A DNA stretch of 29,097 bases from Ruminococcus flavefaciens. Lineage in GTDB: Bacteria > Bacillota > Clostridia > Oscillospirales > Ruminococcaceae. Positions 14,726-24,382 of the stretch are shown piece after piece (positions within the stretch are counted from its first letter, which is position 1; the number at the start of each line of letters is the position of its first letter). A program made the position numbers and the translations under genes. The stretch is from assembly GCA_902796705.1 (NCBI GenBank), contig CADBQF010000062.1, forward strand, positions 1 through 29,097, read 5' to 3'. The notes below the pieces were generated by a model, which did not search any database, had not been told where the DNA came from, and worked only from the letters and a program-made list of their open reading frames with translations.

Positions 14726-15979
14726 ATGGATAATAATTATTTTGTTGACTCCGGAAAGCTCTCCGGAGAAGCTCTCGAAAAGAAGCACAGGCTTGAGTCT
14801 GATCCGTCCTCACGTTCCGATCATATGGAATATATGCCGGACATGGAACGCATCGATTCGGATATCATGGAGAAAGTCCTCTCGCAGATGAAGAGCTTCG
14901 ACTATGATAAATATACCCCGGCTGACGTACATAAGGCACTTTCGCACGAACACTGTACAGTCGAGGACTTCAAGGCTCTGCTCTCGCCTGCTGCCGCTCC
15001 GTTCCTTGAAAAAATGGCAGAGCGTGCAAGACTTGAGACACAGAAGCACTTCGGCAATACGGTCTATCTCTTCACTCCGCTGTATATAGCCAATTATTGT
15101 GAGAATTACTGCGTATACTGCGGATTCAACTGCTATAACGATATCCGCCGCATGAAGCTCAGCCATGAACAGATAGAGCATGAGATGAAAGTCATCGCTG
15201 ACAGCGGCATGGAGGAGATACTCATTCTCACCGGTGAGAGCCGCTCAAAGAGCAGCGTCGAATATATCGGTGAAGCCTGCAAGCTCGCAAGGAAGTATTT
15301 CAGAATGGTCGGCGTAGAGATATATCCTCTCAATACCGATGAATACCGTTATCTCCACGAATGCGGCGTAGATTATGTGACCGTCTTCCAGGAGACTTAC
15401 GACAGCGACAGATACGAACAGCTCCACCTTATGGGACACAAGCGTGTGTTCCCGTACCGCTTCGAGGCTCAGGAGAGAGCTTTGATGGGCGGCATGAGAG
15501 GCATCGCCTGTTCCGCTCTGCTCGGACTTTCAGATTTCAGGAAAGATGCCCTGGCAAGTGCATTGCACGTCTACTATCTGCAAAGGAAATATCCGCAGGC
15601 AGAGATCTCGCTCTCATGTCCGAGACTCCGCCCTATCATAAACAATGATACTATCGATCCGCTCGATGTACATGAAAAACAGCTCTGTCAGGTGCTTTGT
15701 GCGTACAGGATATTCCTTCCGTTCTGCGGCATAACCGTTTCTTCCCGTGAGAGCGAGTCTTTCCGCAACGGAATAGTCAAAATAGCCGCCACAAAGATCT
15801 CCGCCGGAGTTTCCACAGGCATAGGCGACCACGAAAGCAAATACACCGGCAAGGAAACTTCCGCCGAAGAGGGCGACGAGCAGTTCGAGATAAACGACAG
15901 CCGCAGCTTCCGTCAGATGTACGACGATATGTCCGGTGAAGGCCTCCAGCCTGTCCTCAACGATTACCTGTATGTATGA
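14726..15979 (+). CDS. thiH: 2-iminoacetate (dehydroglycine) synthase ThiH
   Basis: 417 residues. A radical-SAM tyrosine lyase that makes the glycine imine used by ThiG. The cluster motif is CENYCVYC with Cys125, Cys129 and Cys132 (Cx3Cx2C). ThiH in place of the oxygen-using ThiO indicates an anaerobic lifestyle. HydG, a close relative that serves hydrogenase maturation, was considered, but operon position and length favour ThiH. The ribosome site GAAGGAAAG precedes the ATG. The first bases and leader (14691-14745) are as AT-rich as the CoiA-like gene, so the insert boundary may lie near the thiH start. The stop overlaps tenI by 8 bases. Confidence 0.94.
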   Translation: MDNNYFVDSGKLSGEALEKKHRLESDPSSRSDHMEYMPDMERIDSDIMEKVLSQMKSFDYDKYTPADVHKALSHEHCTVEDFKALLSPAAAPFLEKMAERARLETQKHFGNTVYLFTPLYIANYCENYCVYCGFNCYNDIRRMKLSHEQIEHEMKVIADSGMEEILILTGESRSKSSVEYIGEACKLARKYFRMVGVEIYPLNTDEYRYLHECGVDYVTVFQETYDSDRYEQLHLMGHKRVFPYRFEAQERALMGGMRGIACSALLGLSDFRKDALASALHVYYLQRKYPQAEISLSCPRLRPIINNDTIDPLDVHEKQLCQVLCAYRIFLPFCGITVSSRESESFRNGIVKIAATKISAGVSTGIGDHESKYTGKETSAEEGDEQFEINDSRSFRQMYDDMSGEGLQPVLNDYLYV

Positions 15980-16526
15980 TATAATATGTGTGACGAACAG
16001 GAAGCTCTGCACGGGAGATTTCCTCGAAACGCTTGAAAAAGCCGTCATGACAAGGCCGTATTCCGTCATTCTCCGTGAAAAAGACCTCAGTGAAGAGGAG
16101 TACATCTCCCTCGCTGAAAAAGCTATGGAGATATGCCGGAGATATGATGTCCCGTGTATACTCCATACTTTTGCCGATGCTGCGATAAAACTCGGCTGCA
16201 CTGCTCTTCATCTCCCGATGTCTCTGCTCAGAGTTCTTCCGGAGGAGAAGAAGAAACACTTCAGCGTGCTTGGTGCTTCATGCCACAGCAAAGAAGAAGC
16301 CGTAGAAGCCCGGAAGCTCGGTGCTTCATATATCACAGCAGGTCATATATTCGCTACCGACTGCAAAAAAGGAGTTCCGCCGAGAGGAATTGATTTTCTC
16401 AGGGAAGTCTGCGGTGCAGTCGATATCCCGGTCTTTGCGATCGGCGGCATAACGCCTGAACGCCTGAAAGACACAGCAGATGCCGGTGCTGCCGGCGGCT
16501 GCATGATGAGCAGGTTCTTCTTCTGA
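15972..16526 (+). CDS. tenI: Thiazole tautomerase TenI
   Basis: 184 residues from ATG 15972, overlapping the thiH stop by 8 bases; a longer frame from 15936 lies inside thiH. It is a ThiE-fold protein but lacks the ThiE substrate motifs (no QLRDK, no DGVHVGQED). It shows TAGHIFATDCKKGVPPRG, matching the TenI pattern GHVFETDCKKG, with His125 in the place of the catalytic His122 of Bacillus TenI. TenI aromatises the ThiG product to the form accepted by ThiE. It lies between thiH and the true thiE, which supports this division of labour. Confidence 0.85.
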   Translation: MYDIICVTNRKLCTGDFLETLEKAVMTRPYSVILREKDLSEEEYISLAEKAMEICRRYDVPCILHTFADAAIKLGCTALHLPMSLLRVLPEEKKKHFSVLGASCHSKEEAVEARKLGASYITAGHIFATDCKKGVPPRGIDFLREVCGAVDIPVFAIGGITPERLKDTADAGAAGGCMMSRFFF

Positions 16527-16583
16527 ACCGGCGGCTCAGCTATCCTCAGCTTTGTATATTATTTTATCCGGAGGTGTTTTACC

Positions 16584-17213
16584 ATGATAAACCGTGATGC
16601 TCTCAGACTTTACGCAATCACCGACAGGGAATGTCTCAGAGGACGTGACCTCGCACAGCAGGTCGAACAAGCCATACTCGGCGGAGTTACCTGTATCCAG
16701 CTTCGTGACAAGTCGCTCGACGAATCAGAGATAGTCCAGGAAGCTGCCATGCTCGTTCCGGTATGCCGGAAATACGGTGTCCCGCTCATCGTTGACGACG
16801 ATTTCCATGCGGCTCTCAAAGCCGGTGCGGACGGCGTTCATGTCGGTCAGGAAGATGCTCCTGTCAGCGAGATAAGACGTATCGCAGGAAGCAATTTCAT
16901 CATCGGCTCTACCGCAAAGACGGTCGAACAGGCTGTCCGTGCAGAAAAGGAAGGAGCTGACTACCTCGGTGTAGGTGCGGTATTCCCCTCGCCTACCAAG
17001 AAAAACGCCATAAGGATAACTCCGGAGATGCTCCGTGAGATATGCAGCAGCGTCAGGATACCGGTCACGGCGATAGGCGGTATTTCAGCTTCTAACTACA
17101 ATGAGATAAAGAACTGCGGTCAGGCAGGCATCGCCGTTGTATCCGCAGTATTTGCCGCTGATGACGTAAGAGCCGCTGCTCAGGAGCTTTCAGCTCTTTT
17201 GTCACAGCAATGA
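16584..17213 (+). CDS. thiE: Thiamine-phosphate synthase ThiE
   Basis: 209 residues, normal length. It joins HMP pyrophosphate and the thiazole phosphate to thiamin phosphate. The full set of motifs is present: IQLRDK (38-43), DGVHVGQED (83-91), GSTAKTVEQA and GVGAVFPSPTKK. The ribosome site CGGAGGTG is strong. It follows tenI by 57 bases and precedes thiD by 60 bases. Confidence 0.96.
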   Translation: MINRDALRLYAITDRECLRGRDLAQQVEQAILGGVTCIQLRDKSLDESEIVQEAAMLVPVCRKYGVPLIVDDDFHAALKAGADGVHVGQEDAPVSEIRRIAGSNFIIGSTAKTVEQAVRAEKEGADYLGVGAVFPSPTKKNAIRITPEMLREICSSVRIPVTAIGGISASNYNEIKNCGQAGIAVVSAVFAADDVRAAAQELSALLSQQ

Positions 17214-17273
17214 TCTTTGTTATATTTCATTTAATATAAATCTTCATCTTTTAAGAGAAAGGACTTCATTCCA

Positions 17274-18074
17274 ATGAAAACAGCACTTACGATCGCAGGA
17301 AGCGACTGCTCAGGAGGAGCAGGTATCCAGGCAGATATCAAAACAATGACTATGTGCGGTGTATATGCAATGAGTGCGATAACTGCCCTTACTGCACAGA
17401 ATACCCAGGGCGTTACCGGTGTTACGGAAGTCTCGCCTGACTTCCTTCGTCAGCAGATCGATGCAGTATTTGAAGATATCCGCCCCGATGCCGTGAAGAT
17501 CGGCATGGTGCCTTCTGCTGCTCTCGTAGAAGTGATCGCAGAAAGGCTCAAACACTACGGTGCGGAACACATAATCGTCGATCCCGTTGCCGTATCAACG
17601 AGCGGTTCAAGACTCAGCACAACGAACGGCTATGAGGCTATGAAGAAGCTCCTCCTGCCGATCGCAGAACTCGTTACCCCAAATATCCCCGAAGCCGAAC
17701 TCATCTCCGGTCTGACGATCAACAGCGAGGAAGAGATGATAACTGCCGCCAAATCCATAGGCAAGCGTTTCGGCTGCTCTGTTCTCTGCAAGGGCGGACA
17801 CAATACGAATTCTGCCAACGATTTCCTCTTCACTGTGAACGGTGAGGGAATATGGTTCAGAGGCAAGAGGATAGATACGACAAATACCCACGGCACGGGC
17901 TGCACGCTCTCCAGTGCGATAGCTGCAAACCTTGCAAAGGAGCATTCTATGAGATACTCCATACAGACTTCTAAAGAATATGTTTCATCGGCACTCTCCG
18001 CCGGCCTTGACCTCGGAAAAGGCAGCGGCCCTGTTCACCATTCATTTGATTTAAAGAGCAGATTTGCTGAATGA
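17274..18074 (+). CDS. thiD: Hydroxymethylpyrimidine/phosphomethylpyrimidine kinase ThiD
   Basis: 266 residues. A ribokinase-fold enzyme that phosphorylates HMP and HMP-phosphate to the diphosphate used by ThiE. The N-terminus [18 protein letters not shown] is the family hallmark, and [14 protein letters not shown] near the C-terminus carries the anion hole. GAAAGGA lies about 12 bases before the ATG. The thiC ribosome site (AAAGGA) follows directly after its stop. Confidence 0.96.
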   Translation: MKTALTIAGSDCSGGAGIQADIKTMTMCGVYAMSAITALTAQNTQGVTGVTEVSPDFLRQQIDAVFEDIRPDAVKIGMVPSAALVEVIAERLKHYGAEHIIVDPVAVSTSGSRLSTTNGYEAMKKLLLPIAELVTPNIPEAELISGLTINSEEEMITAAKSIGKRFGCSVLCKGGHNTNSANDFLFTVNGEGIWFRGKRIDTTNTHGTGCTLSSAIAANLAKEHSMRYSIQTSKEYVSSALSAGLDLGKGSGPVHHSFDLKSRFAE

Positions 18075-18093
18075 GAAACGAAAGGAATTTTAT

Positions 18094-19407
18094 ATGAGAA
18101 ACTACAGCACACAGATGGAAGCCGCCAAGAAAGGCATTATCACACCCGAAATGGAGATAGTTGCAGGCAAGGAATATATCGAGCCTGAACAGCTCCGCCA
18201 GCTCGTTGCAAAGGGCGAAGTCTGCATACCCTGCAATATCAACCACAAGTCGATCTCTCCGGAGGGCATCGGCACTAAGATGCGTACAAAGATAAACGTC
18301 AACCTCGGCATCTCCGGCGACAAGAAGGACTATGACCTCGAAATGGAAAAGGTCGATATGGCTATAAAGTTCGGTGCTGAGGCTATCATGGATCTCAGCA
18401 ACTACGGAAAGACAAATACTTTCCGCAAGGCTCTTATCGAAAAATCACCTGCCATGATAGGCACTGTACCGATGTACGATGCTATCGGCTACCTCGAAAA
18501 GGATCTCCTTGAGATAACTGCCGAGGATTTTCTCAAAGTCGTAAGAGCTCACGCTGAAGAGGGCGTTGACTTCATGACTATCCATGCCGGCATCAACCGC
18601 AGAGCCGTTGAAGCTTTCATGCGTGACAAGAGAAAAATGAACATCGTATCAAGAGGCGGCTCGCTCCTCTTCGCATGGATGGTGATGACAGGAAATGAGA
18701 ATCCTTTCTATGAGCATTATGATGAAGTTCTCGATATCCTCCGTGAATTTGACTGTACTATAAGCCTTGGCGATGCACTCCGTCCGGGCTGCATCGATGA
18801 CGCAACAGATGCCGGTCAGATCTCAGAGCTTATCGAACTCGGTGCATTGACTGAAAGAGCATGGGCTAAGGACGTTCAGGTAATGGTAGAAGGCCCCGGT
18901 CACATGGCTATGAACGAGATCGAAGCAAACATGAAGCTCCAGAAGAGGATCTGCCACAACGCTCCGTTCTATGTACTCGGACCTCTCGTATCTGATATAT
19001 TCCCCGGATACGATCATATCACTTCTGCGATCGGCGGTGCTATAGCTGCTGCAAGCGGTGCTGATTTCCTCTGCTACGTAACTCCTGCCGAGCATCTTCG
19101 TCTTCCCGATGCAAGCGATGTTAAGGAAGGCATAATCGCAAGCAAGATCGCTGCCCATGCCGCTGATATCGCAAAGGGCGTTCCCCACGCTACCGATGCA
19201 GACAACAAAATGGCTGAGGCTCGCCACAAGCTCGACTGGGAAGCTATGTTCGATGTAGCTGTCGATCCCGAAAAGGCAAGAGCTTACTACGAAAGCACTC
19301 CTATCGCTGAAAGACATACCTGCTCGATGTGCGGCAAGATGTGTGCTGTCCGTACAACTAATATGATACTCAACGGCGAAAAAGTTGAGTTCTGCTCTGA
19401 GTTGTAA
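18094..19407 (+). CDS. thiC: Phosphomethylpyrimidine synthase ThiC
   Basis: 437 residues, the short form common in anaerobes (the E. coli enzyme is over 600). A radical-SAM enzyme that turns aminoimidazole ribotide into HMP phosphate. Visible motifs: [22 protein letters not shown] barrel core, [12 protein letters not shown], and the C-terminal cluster site with Cys410, Cys413 and Cys417. The spacing here is Cx2Cx3C, one residue shorter than the Cx2Cx4C of the E. coli and Caulobacter enzymes. ATG 18094 is chosen for AAAGGA eight bases upstream; a frame opening at 18064 starts inside thiD. Last clear gene of the TPP-controlled operon; I see no strong terminator after it. Confidence 0.95.
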   Translation: MRNYSTQMEAAKKGIITPEMEIVAGKEYIEPEQLRQLVAKGEVCIPCNINHKSISPEGIGTKMRTKINVNLGISGDKKDYDLEMEKVDMAIKFGAEAIMDLSNYGKTNTFRKALIEKSPAMIGTVPMYDAIGYLEKDLLEITAEDFLKVVRAHAEEGVDFMTIHAGINRRAVEAFMRDKRKMNIVSRGGSLLFAWMVMTGNENPFYEHYDEVLDILREFDCTISLGDALRPGCIDDATDAGQISELIELGALTERAWAKDVQVMVEGPGHMAMNEIEANMKLQKRICHNAPFYVLGPLVSDIFPGYDHITSAIGGAIAAASGADFLCYVTPAEHLRLPDASDVKEGIIASKIAAHAADIAKGVPHATDADNKMAEARHKLDWEAMFDVAVDPEKARAYYESTPIAERHTCSMCGKMCAVRTTNMILNGEKVEFCSEL

Positions 19408-19522
19408 TATATTTGCATATCTATTCTTTTTGTTTCACGTATTTCTCCAGCAACAACATGATAATGATGATATCACATTATCAATATCAAGACATACCAA
19501 ACGATAAAGGAGTGAAATACTT

Positions 19523-20758
19523 ATGCCGAACAATGAACCCATAAGATGGGGCGATAATAATACTTCAAATGAAGAAACACCCAATCAGCAGGATTACCGA
19601 TACGGTCAACCAACCAAGAAAAAGCTTACACTTAGATATATCGGAACTGTAATTTTTGCGATTCTTGTAATTAGCCAATTTGCAAAAGGACATATAATAG
19701 CCGCTATTTTCTTTATTATTGGATTGCTGTTTATTTCGCCTATTGGAATCAAATTCAAATCGCCGCCACAAACAAAACACAGTTCATACACCTTCTTAAT
19801 GGTGTTCCTTTCCATTCTGTTAGGATTTTCGGCAAATGCTATTTCAAACGCAGTTGACGATAATGATTCAGGAAGTCAGGATTCTTCACCTGTCAGTCAA
19901 CCTTTAGAAACAAAAACAGATAGTAAAAAGGAAAAATCAACACAGTCTGAAGCCACAACAGAATTGCAGACCGAACCTCAGATCGGAAAAAATATTGACG
20001 ACTTAGACCTTGAATTCAAAGGCAATGTCAAAAACGATAAAACCGGTAAATGGAAATACGCCATACTTAATGATTCTGACATAGATTTTACAGAATACGC
20101 AGTATCGTATTACAATAAACATATGAATCTTGACGAGACTCATGCAATTATTGTAAAACCGGATAGTCAGACAATAAGAATCAATAGTTTTAAAAGCTCA
20201 CCCGATGTTGTATACATTTCAGTTCTTGAATATGTTGAAGATGAAGAACTTGATGCCGATTTACTTTTTAGCGGAACAGTTCTTAAAGACTACATGGTTG
20301 ACTTAAAAACCGGAAAAGTTGAGGATCTAAGCAATGAATCCGAAACAGAATCCCAAACAGAATCGATAGAAGAAATCGAAACAACACAGGAGCTAACTAC
20401 CGAAGAAATAACGCTTCCAGAAGATAAATCAGAAATAATCAAAACATATCTTGAATTGGCGTTAGCTGAAAACATACAGAATTACAAAATCAGCTATGAT
20501 CCAGAAGCAAATCTTTATAATATAATGGTATGGCAGGACGGAATCTCTGTTGGAGCTGTATTAGCAGCAAACGGAAATCGAGAAGAATGGGATAATATGA
20601 AAAACTCAATTGCTTCAACTTGCAGTGTTTTTCAAGAATCTATTGCAGAAATTTCCCCCGGTTCTCATGTATCGATCAATGTATTAAATGATGCTAATAC
20701 CGATAACACTCTTTTAACAATTCTTGACGGAGTCGTGGTTTATGATAGCGTTGGATAA
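19523..20758 (+). CDS. Three-helix membrane protein with extracellular acidic domains, unknown function
   Basis: 411 residues; not recognised. Layout: a hydrophilic N-terminus (1-35), three predicted helices (about 38-55, 57-77, 88-107), a Ser/Thr/Glu/Gln-rich linker (112-153), a first soluble domain (about 154-270, starting DLEFKGNVKNDKTGKWKY), a second Thr/Glu-rich linker (275-302), and a C-terminal domain (303-411) containing VLNDANTDNTLLTILDGVVVYD. With three helices the large C-terminal part is probably outside the cell. The gene is AT-rich (33% and 40% G+C in the lines at 19681 and 19921). AGGAG lies 9-10 bases before the ATG. It follows thiC by 115 bases with no obvious terminator, so it could be read from the TPP operon, but it has no thiamin-related feature. 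A terminator follows at 20791. Confidence 0.8.
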   Translation: MPNNEPIRWGDNNTSNEETPNQQDYRYGQPTKKKLTLRYIGTVIFAILVISQFAKGHIIAAIFFIIGLLFISPIGIKFKSPPQTKHSSYTFLMVFLSILLGFSANAISNAVDDNDSGSQDSSPVSQPLETKTDSKKEKSTQSEATTELQTEPQIGKNIDDLDLEFKGNVKNDKTGKWKYAILNDSDIDFTEYAVSYYNKHMNLDETHAIIVKPDSQTIRINSFKSSPDVVYISVLEYVEDEELDADLLFSGTVLKDYMVDLKTGKVEDLSNESETESQTESIEEIETTQELTTEEITLPEDKSEIIKTYLELALAENIQNYKISYDPEANLYNIMVWQDGISVGAVLAANGNREEWDNMKNSIASTCSVFQESIAEISPGSHVSINVLNDANTDNTLLTILDGVVVYDSVG

Positions 20759-20790
20759 TTAAACAAAGTGTCAAATCAAATACATTAAGC

Positions 20791-20846
20791 AGCCATAGTT
20801 CACGCCTGATGCCGTCAAATCAGAAGAGCTATGGCTTTTCTATTTA
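20791..20846 (+). terminator. Terminator after the three-helix membrane protein
   Basis: AGCCATAG (20791-20798) pairs with CTATGGCT (20829-20836), with an inner CTGAT/ATCAG stem in the loop (20806-20823), followed by TTTTCTATTT. The 20759-21021 gap holds this and the 20914 terminator; I see no gene in it. Confidence 0.7.
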
Positions 20847-20905
20847 TGATCTATGAGCAGAGCTGCTTCTTAAATGCTCAACGCCGCTCAGCCTGCAAAA
20901 GAATA

Positions 20906-20956
20906 AAAACGATGCCCCGAAGCACTTCTGTTGAAATGCTCTGGGGCTGTTTTTAT
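20906..20956 (-). terminator. Terminator between the trp operon and the plus-strand gene
   Basis: GCCCC (20914-20918) and AGCA (20921-20924) pair with TGCT (20937-20940) and GGGGC (20943-20947). T-runs follow on both strands: TTTTTAT on the plus side and GTTTTTATTC on the minus side, so it can end both convergent transcripts. A smaller CAAAGC/GCTTTG stem lies at 20980-20998. Confidence 0.8.
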
Positions 20957-21021
20957 ATTAGACTATGTAAGGACGGATACAAAGCTTCGCCGGCTTTGCT
21001 TTGTTAAGTGTTTCGCCGTTT

Positions 21022-21798
21022 TTATTTTTTCTTTACTGCTTCTGCCATTGAACGGACATATTCTCCGACATACGGTGCGGCATCTCTGCCGTACTTTTCC
21101 ATTATCCTGATTATCGCTGAACCTACTATCGCTCCGTCCGAAACAGAAGCCATTGCTGCTGCCTGCTCCGGTGTCGATATACCGAATCCAACAGCACACG
21201 GCACATCAGTATTCTCTCTGATTATTTTAACAATGCCCGAAATATCTGTTGAAATACTGTTCCTCACGCCTGTAACACCAAGACTCGATACGATATATAT
21301 GAAGCCGTCAGCTTCTTTTGCTATCATAGCTGTTCTGTCAGCAGAAGTGGGAGCGATGAGGGAGATTATATCAACTCCGTACTGCTTAGCAACAGAAAGG
21401 AATTCTCCCTTTTCCTCATACGGAAGATCGGGAAGAATTATTCCTCCTACGCCTGTTTCGCAGCATCTTGCCATGAAGCGTTCTGCATCGTATGAGAATA
21501 CTACGTTTGCATATGTCATGAAAACGAGCGGTATCTTCACATCACGGCGAAGTTCAGCCACGAGGTCAAATACCTTGTCTGTGGTAGTTCCGGCGGATAA
21601 AGCTCTTATGTTAGCTCCCTGAATGACCGGGCCTTCTGCTGTAGGATCGGAGAAAGGTATTCCGAGTTCTATGAGAGAAGCACCGTTCTCAGCGGCTGCA
21701 CGTACTATCTTTGCGGTAGTTTCAAGGTCGAGATCTCCGCAGGTTATGAACGGTATGAAAGCCTTTCCGTTCTCAAAAGCCTGTCTGATATTACTCAT
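21022..21798 (-). CDS. trpA: Tryptophan synthase alpha chain
   Basis: 258 residues. Cleaves indole-3-glycerol phosphate to indole, which is channelled to TrpB. Catalytic Glu44 is in [12 protein letters not shown], equivalent to Glu49 of Salmonella. The second catalytic residue, Asp60 in Salmonella (PLADGP), is Glu55 here (PTAEGP), a conservative change. The ATG overlaps the trpB stop by 8 bases and has GGGGAGG upstream inside trpB. It is the last gene of the trp operon. Confidence 0.96.
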   Translation of the reverse strand: MSNIRQAFENGKAFIPFITCGDLDLETTAKIVRAAAENGASLIELGIPFSDPTAEGPVIQGANIRALSAGTTTDKVFDLVAELRRDVKIPLVFMTYANVVFSYDAERFMARCCETGVGGIILPDLPYEEKGEFLSVAKQYGVDIISLIAPTSADRTAMIAKEADGFIYIVSSLGVTGVRNSISTDISGIVKIIRENTDVPCAVGFGISTPEQAAAMASVSDGAIVGSAIIRIMEKYGRDAAPYVGEYVRSMAEAVKKK

Positions 21799-22981
21799 GG
21801 ATATCCTCCCCTCTGTAGCGTGCTATAGCAGCACAGTCCTTGTCGCCTCTTCCGGAGATCGTGACGATGATTATCTTGTCCTTGTCCATTTCCGGAGCGA
21901 GCTTTCTTGCATAAGCTACAGCGTGAGCTGATTCGATAGCCGGGATTATTCCCTCTGTGCGTGAGAGATATTCAAATGCTTCAACAGCTTCATCATCTGT
22001 AACGGGAACGTATTCTGCACGCTTTATATCGTGGAGATATGCGTGTTCAGGGCCTACACCGGGGTAGTCAAGTCCTGCCGAGATAGAATATACAGGAGCG
22101 ATCTGACCGTATTTGTCCTGACAGAAATAAGACTTCATTCCGTGGAAAATGCCTATCCTGCCTGTGTTGACAGTAGCGGCTGTCTCGAATGTATCGATGC
22201 CTCTGCCGGCAGCTTCACAGCCGATGAGCTTTACGGAAGTATCCGGTATGTAGTGGTAGAAACTTCCTATAGCATTAGAGCCGCCGCCTACGCAGGCAAT
22301 GACGGCATCGGGAAGTCTTCCCTCTTTTTCAAGTATCTGTGCCTTTGATTCTCTTGAAATAACTGCCTGAAAATCCCTTACTATCGTCGGGAAAGGATGC
22401 GGCCCCATTACCGAGCCGAGACAATAGTGAGTATCATCGATACGTGATGTCCACTCTCTCATAGCTTCTGAAACAGCATCTTTGAGCGTTGCAGTTCCCG
22501 TCTTTACCGGAACTACATCAGCACCGAGGAGCTTCATGCGGTAGACGTTGAGTGCCTGACGCTTTGTATCCTCCTCGCCCATGAATACCACGCATTCCAT
22601 ATCAAGAAGAGCGGCGGCAGTAGCTGTCGCAACTCCGTGCTGACCTGCTCCTGTTTCTGCGATAAGACGCTTCTTGCCCATTTTCTTGGCAAGGAGTGCC
22701 TGTCCGAGTACGTTGTTTATCTTATGTGAACCTGTATGATTGAGGTCTTCACGCTTGAGATATATCTTTGCACCGCCGAGGTCACGAGTCATTTTCTCTG
22801 CATAGTAGAGAAGCGACGGTCTGCCGGCGTAGCTGTTCAGAAGCTCTGTAAGCTCTGCATTGAATTTATCGTCGTTCTTGTACTTATCGTAAGCCTGTTC
22901 AAGTTCGATGACGGCATTCATAAGTGTTTCCGGGATATACTGTCCCCCGTGAATACCGAATCTTCCTTTCGGATCAGCCAT
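21791..22981 (-). CDS. trpB: Tryptophan synthase beta chain
   Basis: 396 residues, PLP-dependent, joins indole and serine. The PLP lysine is Lys87 in [19 protein letters not shown] is the PLP-phosphate loop. Length and the N-terminal [15 protein letters not shown] mark the TrpB1 type that works with TrpA and not the TrpB2 type. The ribosome site is modest (AAAGGA, about 13 bases before the ATG), so reinitiation after trpF (stop 7 bases upstream) may help. Confidence 0.97.
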   Translation of the reverse strand: MADPKGRFGIHGGQYIPETLMNAVIELEQAYDKYKNDDKFNAELTELLNSYAGRPSLLYYAEKMTRDLGGAKIYLKREDLNHTGSHKINNVLGQALLAKKMGKKRLIAETGAGQHGVATATAAALLDMECVVFMGEEDTKRQALNVYRMKLLGADVVPVKTGTATLKDAVSEAMREWTSRIDDTHYCLGSVMGPHPFPTIVRDFQAVISRESKAQILEKEGRLPDAVIACVGGGSNAIGSFYHYIPDTSVKLIGCEAAGRGIDTFETAATVNTGRIGIFHGMKSYFCQDKYGQIAPVYSISAGLDYPGVGPEHAYLHDIKRAEYVPVTDDEAVEAFEYLSRTEGIIPAIESAHAVAYARKLAPEMDKDKIIIVTISGRGDKDCAAIARYRGEDIHE

Positions 22982-22988
22982 TTAACTA

Positions 22989-23594
22989 TCAATCCTTTCG
23001 ATCTCTTACAGCGTTGATGAATGCTCTGATCTTCTCTGCATCCTTAACGCCTTCTGTTTCAAGTGATGAACTTGCGTCAACTGCATAGGGCATGAATTCC
23101 TCTGCTGCTGCACGCACATTTTCCGGAGTAAGGCCTCCGGCAAGGAAATACGGACGTGAAACGCCTTTAAGCAGCGAATGGTCGAATGTATTTCCCGAAC
23201 CTCTTCCCGAATCGAGAAGTATGAAATCGGCATCTGAGAGGTTAGCTGTCTCGATGTCGTAAGGTCTGTCTGCCATGAATGCCTGTATTATCGGCACATC
23301 GGTCATAGAACGCAGTTTTGCGATGTACTGGTTGTTCTCGCTTCCGTGGAGCTGGATAAGGTCGATGACTTCATCGTTTGCAAATTCTGCTACCTTTTCC
23401 GGTTCTTCGTCAACGAAAACTCCCACAGCAGCTATCCTGTAATCGAGCAGCCACCTGAATTCGGCTGCCTGCTGAGGAGTCACGTAACGCTTGCTGTCCT
23501 TTGCAAAAACGAATCCGACAAATTCCGGCATAAGGTCGTTTGCGAATTCGATGTCCTGCTTGCTTTTCATACCGCAAATTTTGATCTTTGTCAT
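22989..23594 (-). CDS. trpF: Phosphoribosylanthranilate isomerase
   Basis: 201 residues, TIM barrel. The catalytic cysteine is Cys7 in KIKICGMKS and the general acid Asp is in ILLDSGRGSG. The C-terminal phosphate site is LAGGLTPENV. It is a stand-alone protein, not fused to TrpC. It starts 4 bases after the trpC stop and ends 7 bases before the trpB start. Confidence 0.95.
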   Translation of the reverse strand: MTKIKICGMKSKQDIEFANDLMPEFVGFVFAKDSKRYVTPQQAAEFRWLLDYRIAAVGVFVDEEPEKVAEFANDEVIDLIQLHGSENNQYIAKLRSMTDVPIIQAFMADRPYDIETANLSDADFILLDSGRGSGNTFDHSLLKGVSRPYFLAGGLTPENVRAAAEEFMPYAVDASSSLETEGVKDAEKIRAFINAVRDRKD

Positions 23595-23598
23595 AAGA

Positions 23599-24375
23599 TT
23601 ACCCCCTGAGTTCTGTCAGTTTTTTCACCTTGTCTTCTGCACGCATGAGAGCCTCGCCTATGAGTACGGCATCGACTCCTGCTTCACGGAGGAGTGCTAT
23701 ATCCTCCGCATTTTTAACTCCGCTCTCCGAGACGAAAATGATATCGTCCGGAACAAGCTCACGCATACGTCTGCTGTTCGACGTATCCACCGTGAAATTT
23801 TTCAGATCACGGTTATTGACACCTATTATCCTCGCACCGCATGAAAGAGCCGTCTTTATCTCGCTGCTGTCGTGTGCCTCTACGAGAGCTGAGATGCCGA
23901 GCCTGTCGGCTATGCCGATATACTCCTTTATCTGCTGCGGTGAAAGTATCGAGCAAATGAGCAGGACTGCCTTGGCTCCGAGGACTTTCGCCTCATATAT
24001 CATATACTCATCGACAGTGAAATCCTTTCTGATGCACGGTATGCTCACCTGTGCTGCTATCTCCGAAAGGTATCTGTCGCTGCCGAGGAATTTATACGGT
24101 TCTGTGAGTACAGATATACAGTCCGCACCTGCCTGCTCATATTCCTTTGCTATTTCAAGGTACGGAAAATCCTCTGCTATTATCCCCTTTGACGGGGACG
24201 CTTTTTTGCATTCGCATATAAAAGATATATCCGGCTTTGACAGTGCCTTCTCAAATTCAAAGCCGCCCTCCGGCAGAAAGAGTGCCATTTCTCTCATCTC
24301 GCCGGCGGATATATCTTTCTTCGCCTCACTCACACGCTCAGCGGCAAGTGCGGCAAGTTCATCAAGTATGTTCAT
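23599..24375 (-). CDS. trpC: Indole-3-glycerol phosphate synthase
   Basis: 258 residues from ATG 24375, which has GAGGGA close upstream and lies 7 bases after the trpD stop; an ATG five codons earlier at 24390 overlaps trpD but has no ribosome site. Barrel motifs: FICECKKASPSKGII with the catalytic lysines, IRKDFTVDEYMIYEA, ALVEAHDSSE, GVNNRDLKNF and FVSESGVKNAEDI. Normal stand-alone length. Confidence 0.94.
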   Translation of the reverse strand: MNILDELAALAAERVSEAKKDISAGEMREMALFLPEGGFEFEKALSKPDISFICECKKASPSKGIIAEDFPYLEIAKEYEQAGADCISVLTEPYKFLGSDRYLSEIAAQVSIPCIRKDFTVDEYMIYEAKVLGAKAVLLICSILSPQQIKEYIGIADRLGISALVEAHDSSEIKTALSCGARIIGVNNRDLKNFTVDTSNSRRMRELVPDDIIFVSESGVKNAEDIALLREAGVDAVLIGEALMRAEDKVKKLTELRG

Positions 24376-24382
24376 ATTTCCC

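Noticed and set aside
14726..15979. HydG (hydrogenase maturase) in place of ThiH
   Set aside because: Operon position, length and the neighbouring thiamin genes favour ThiH; no hyd maturation gene is nearby.
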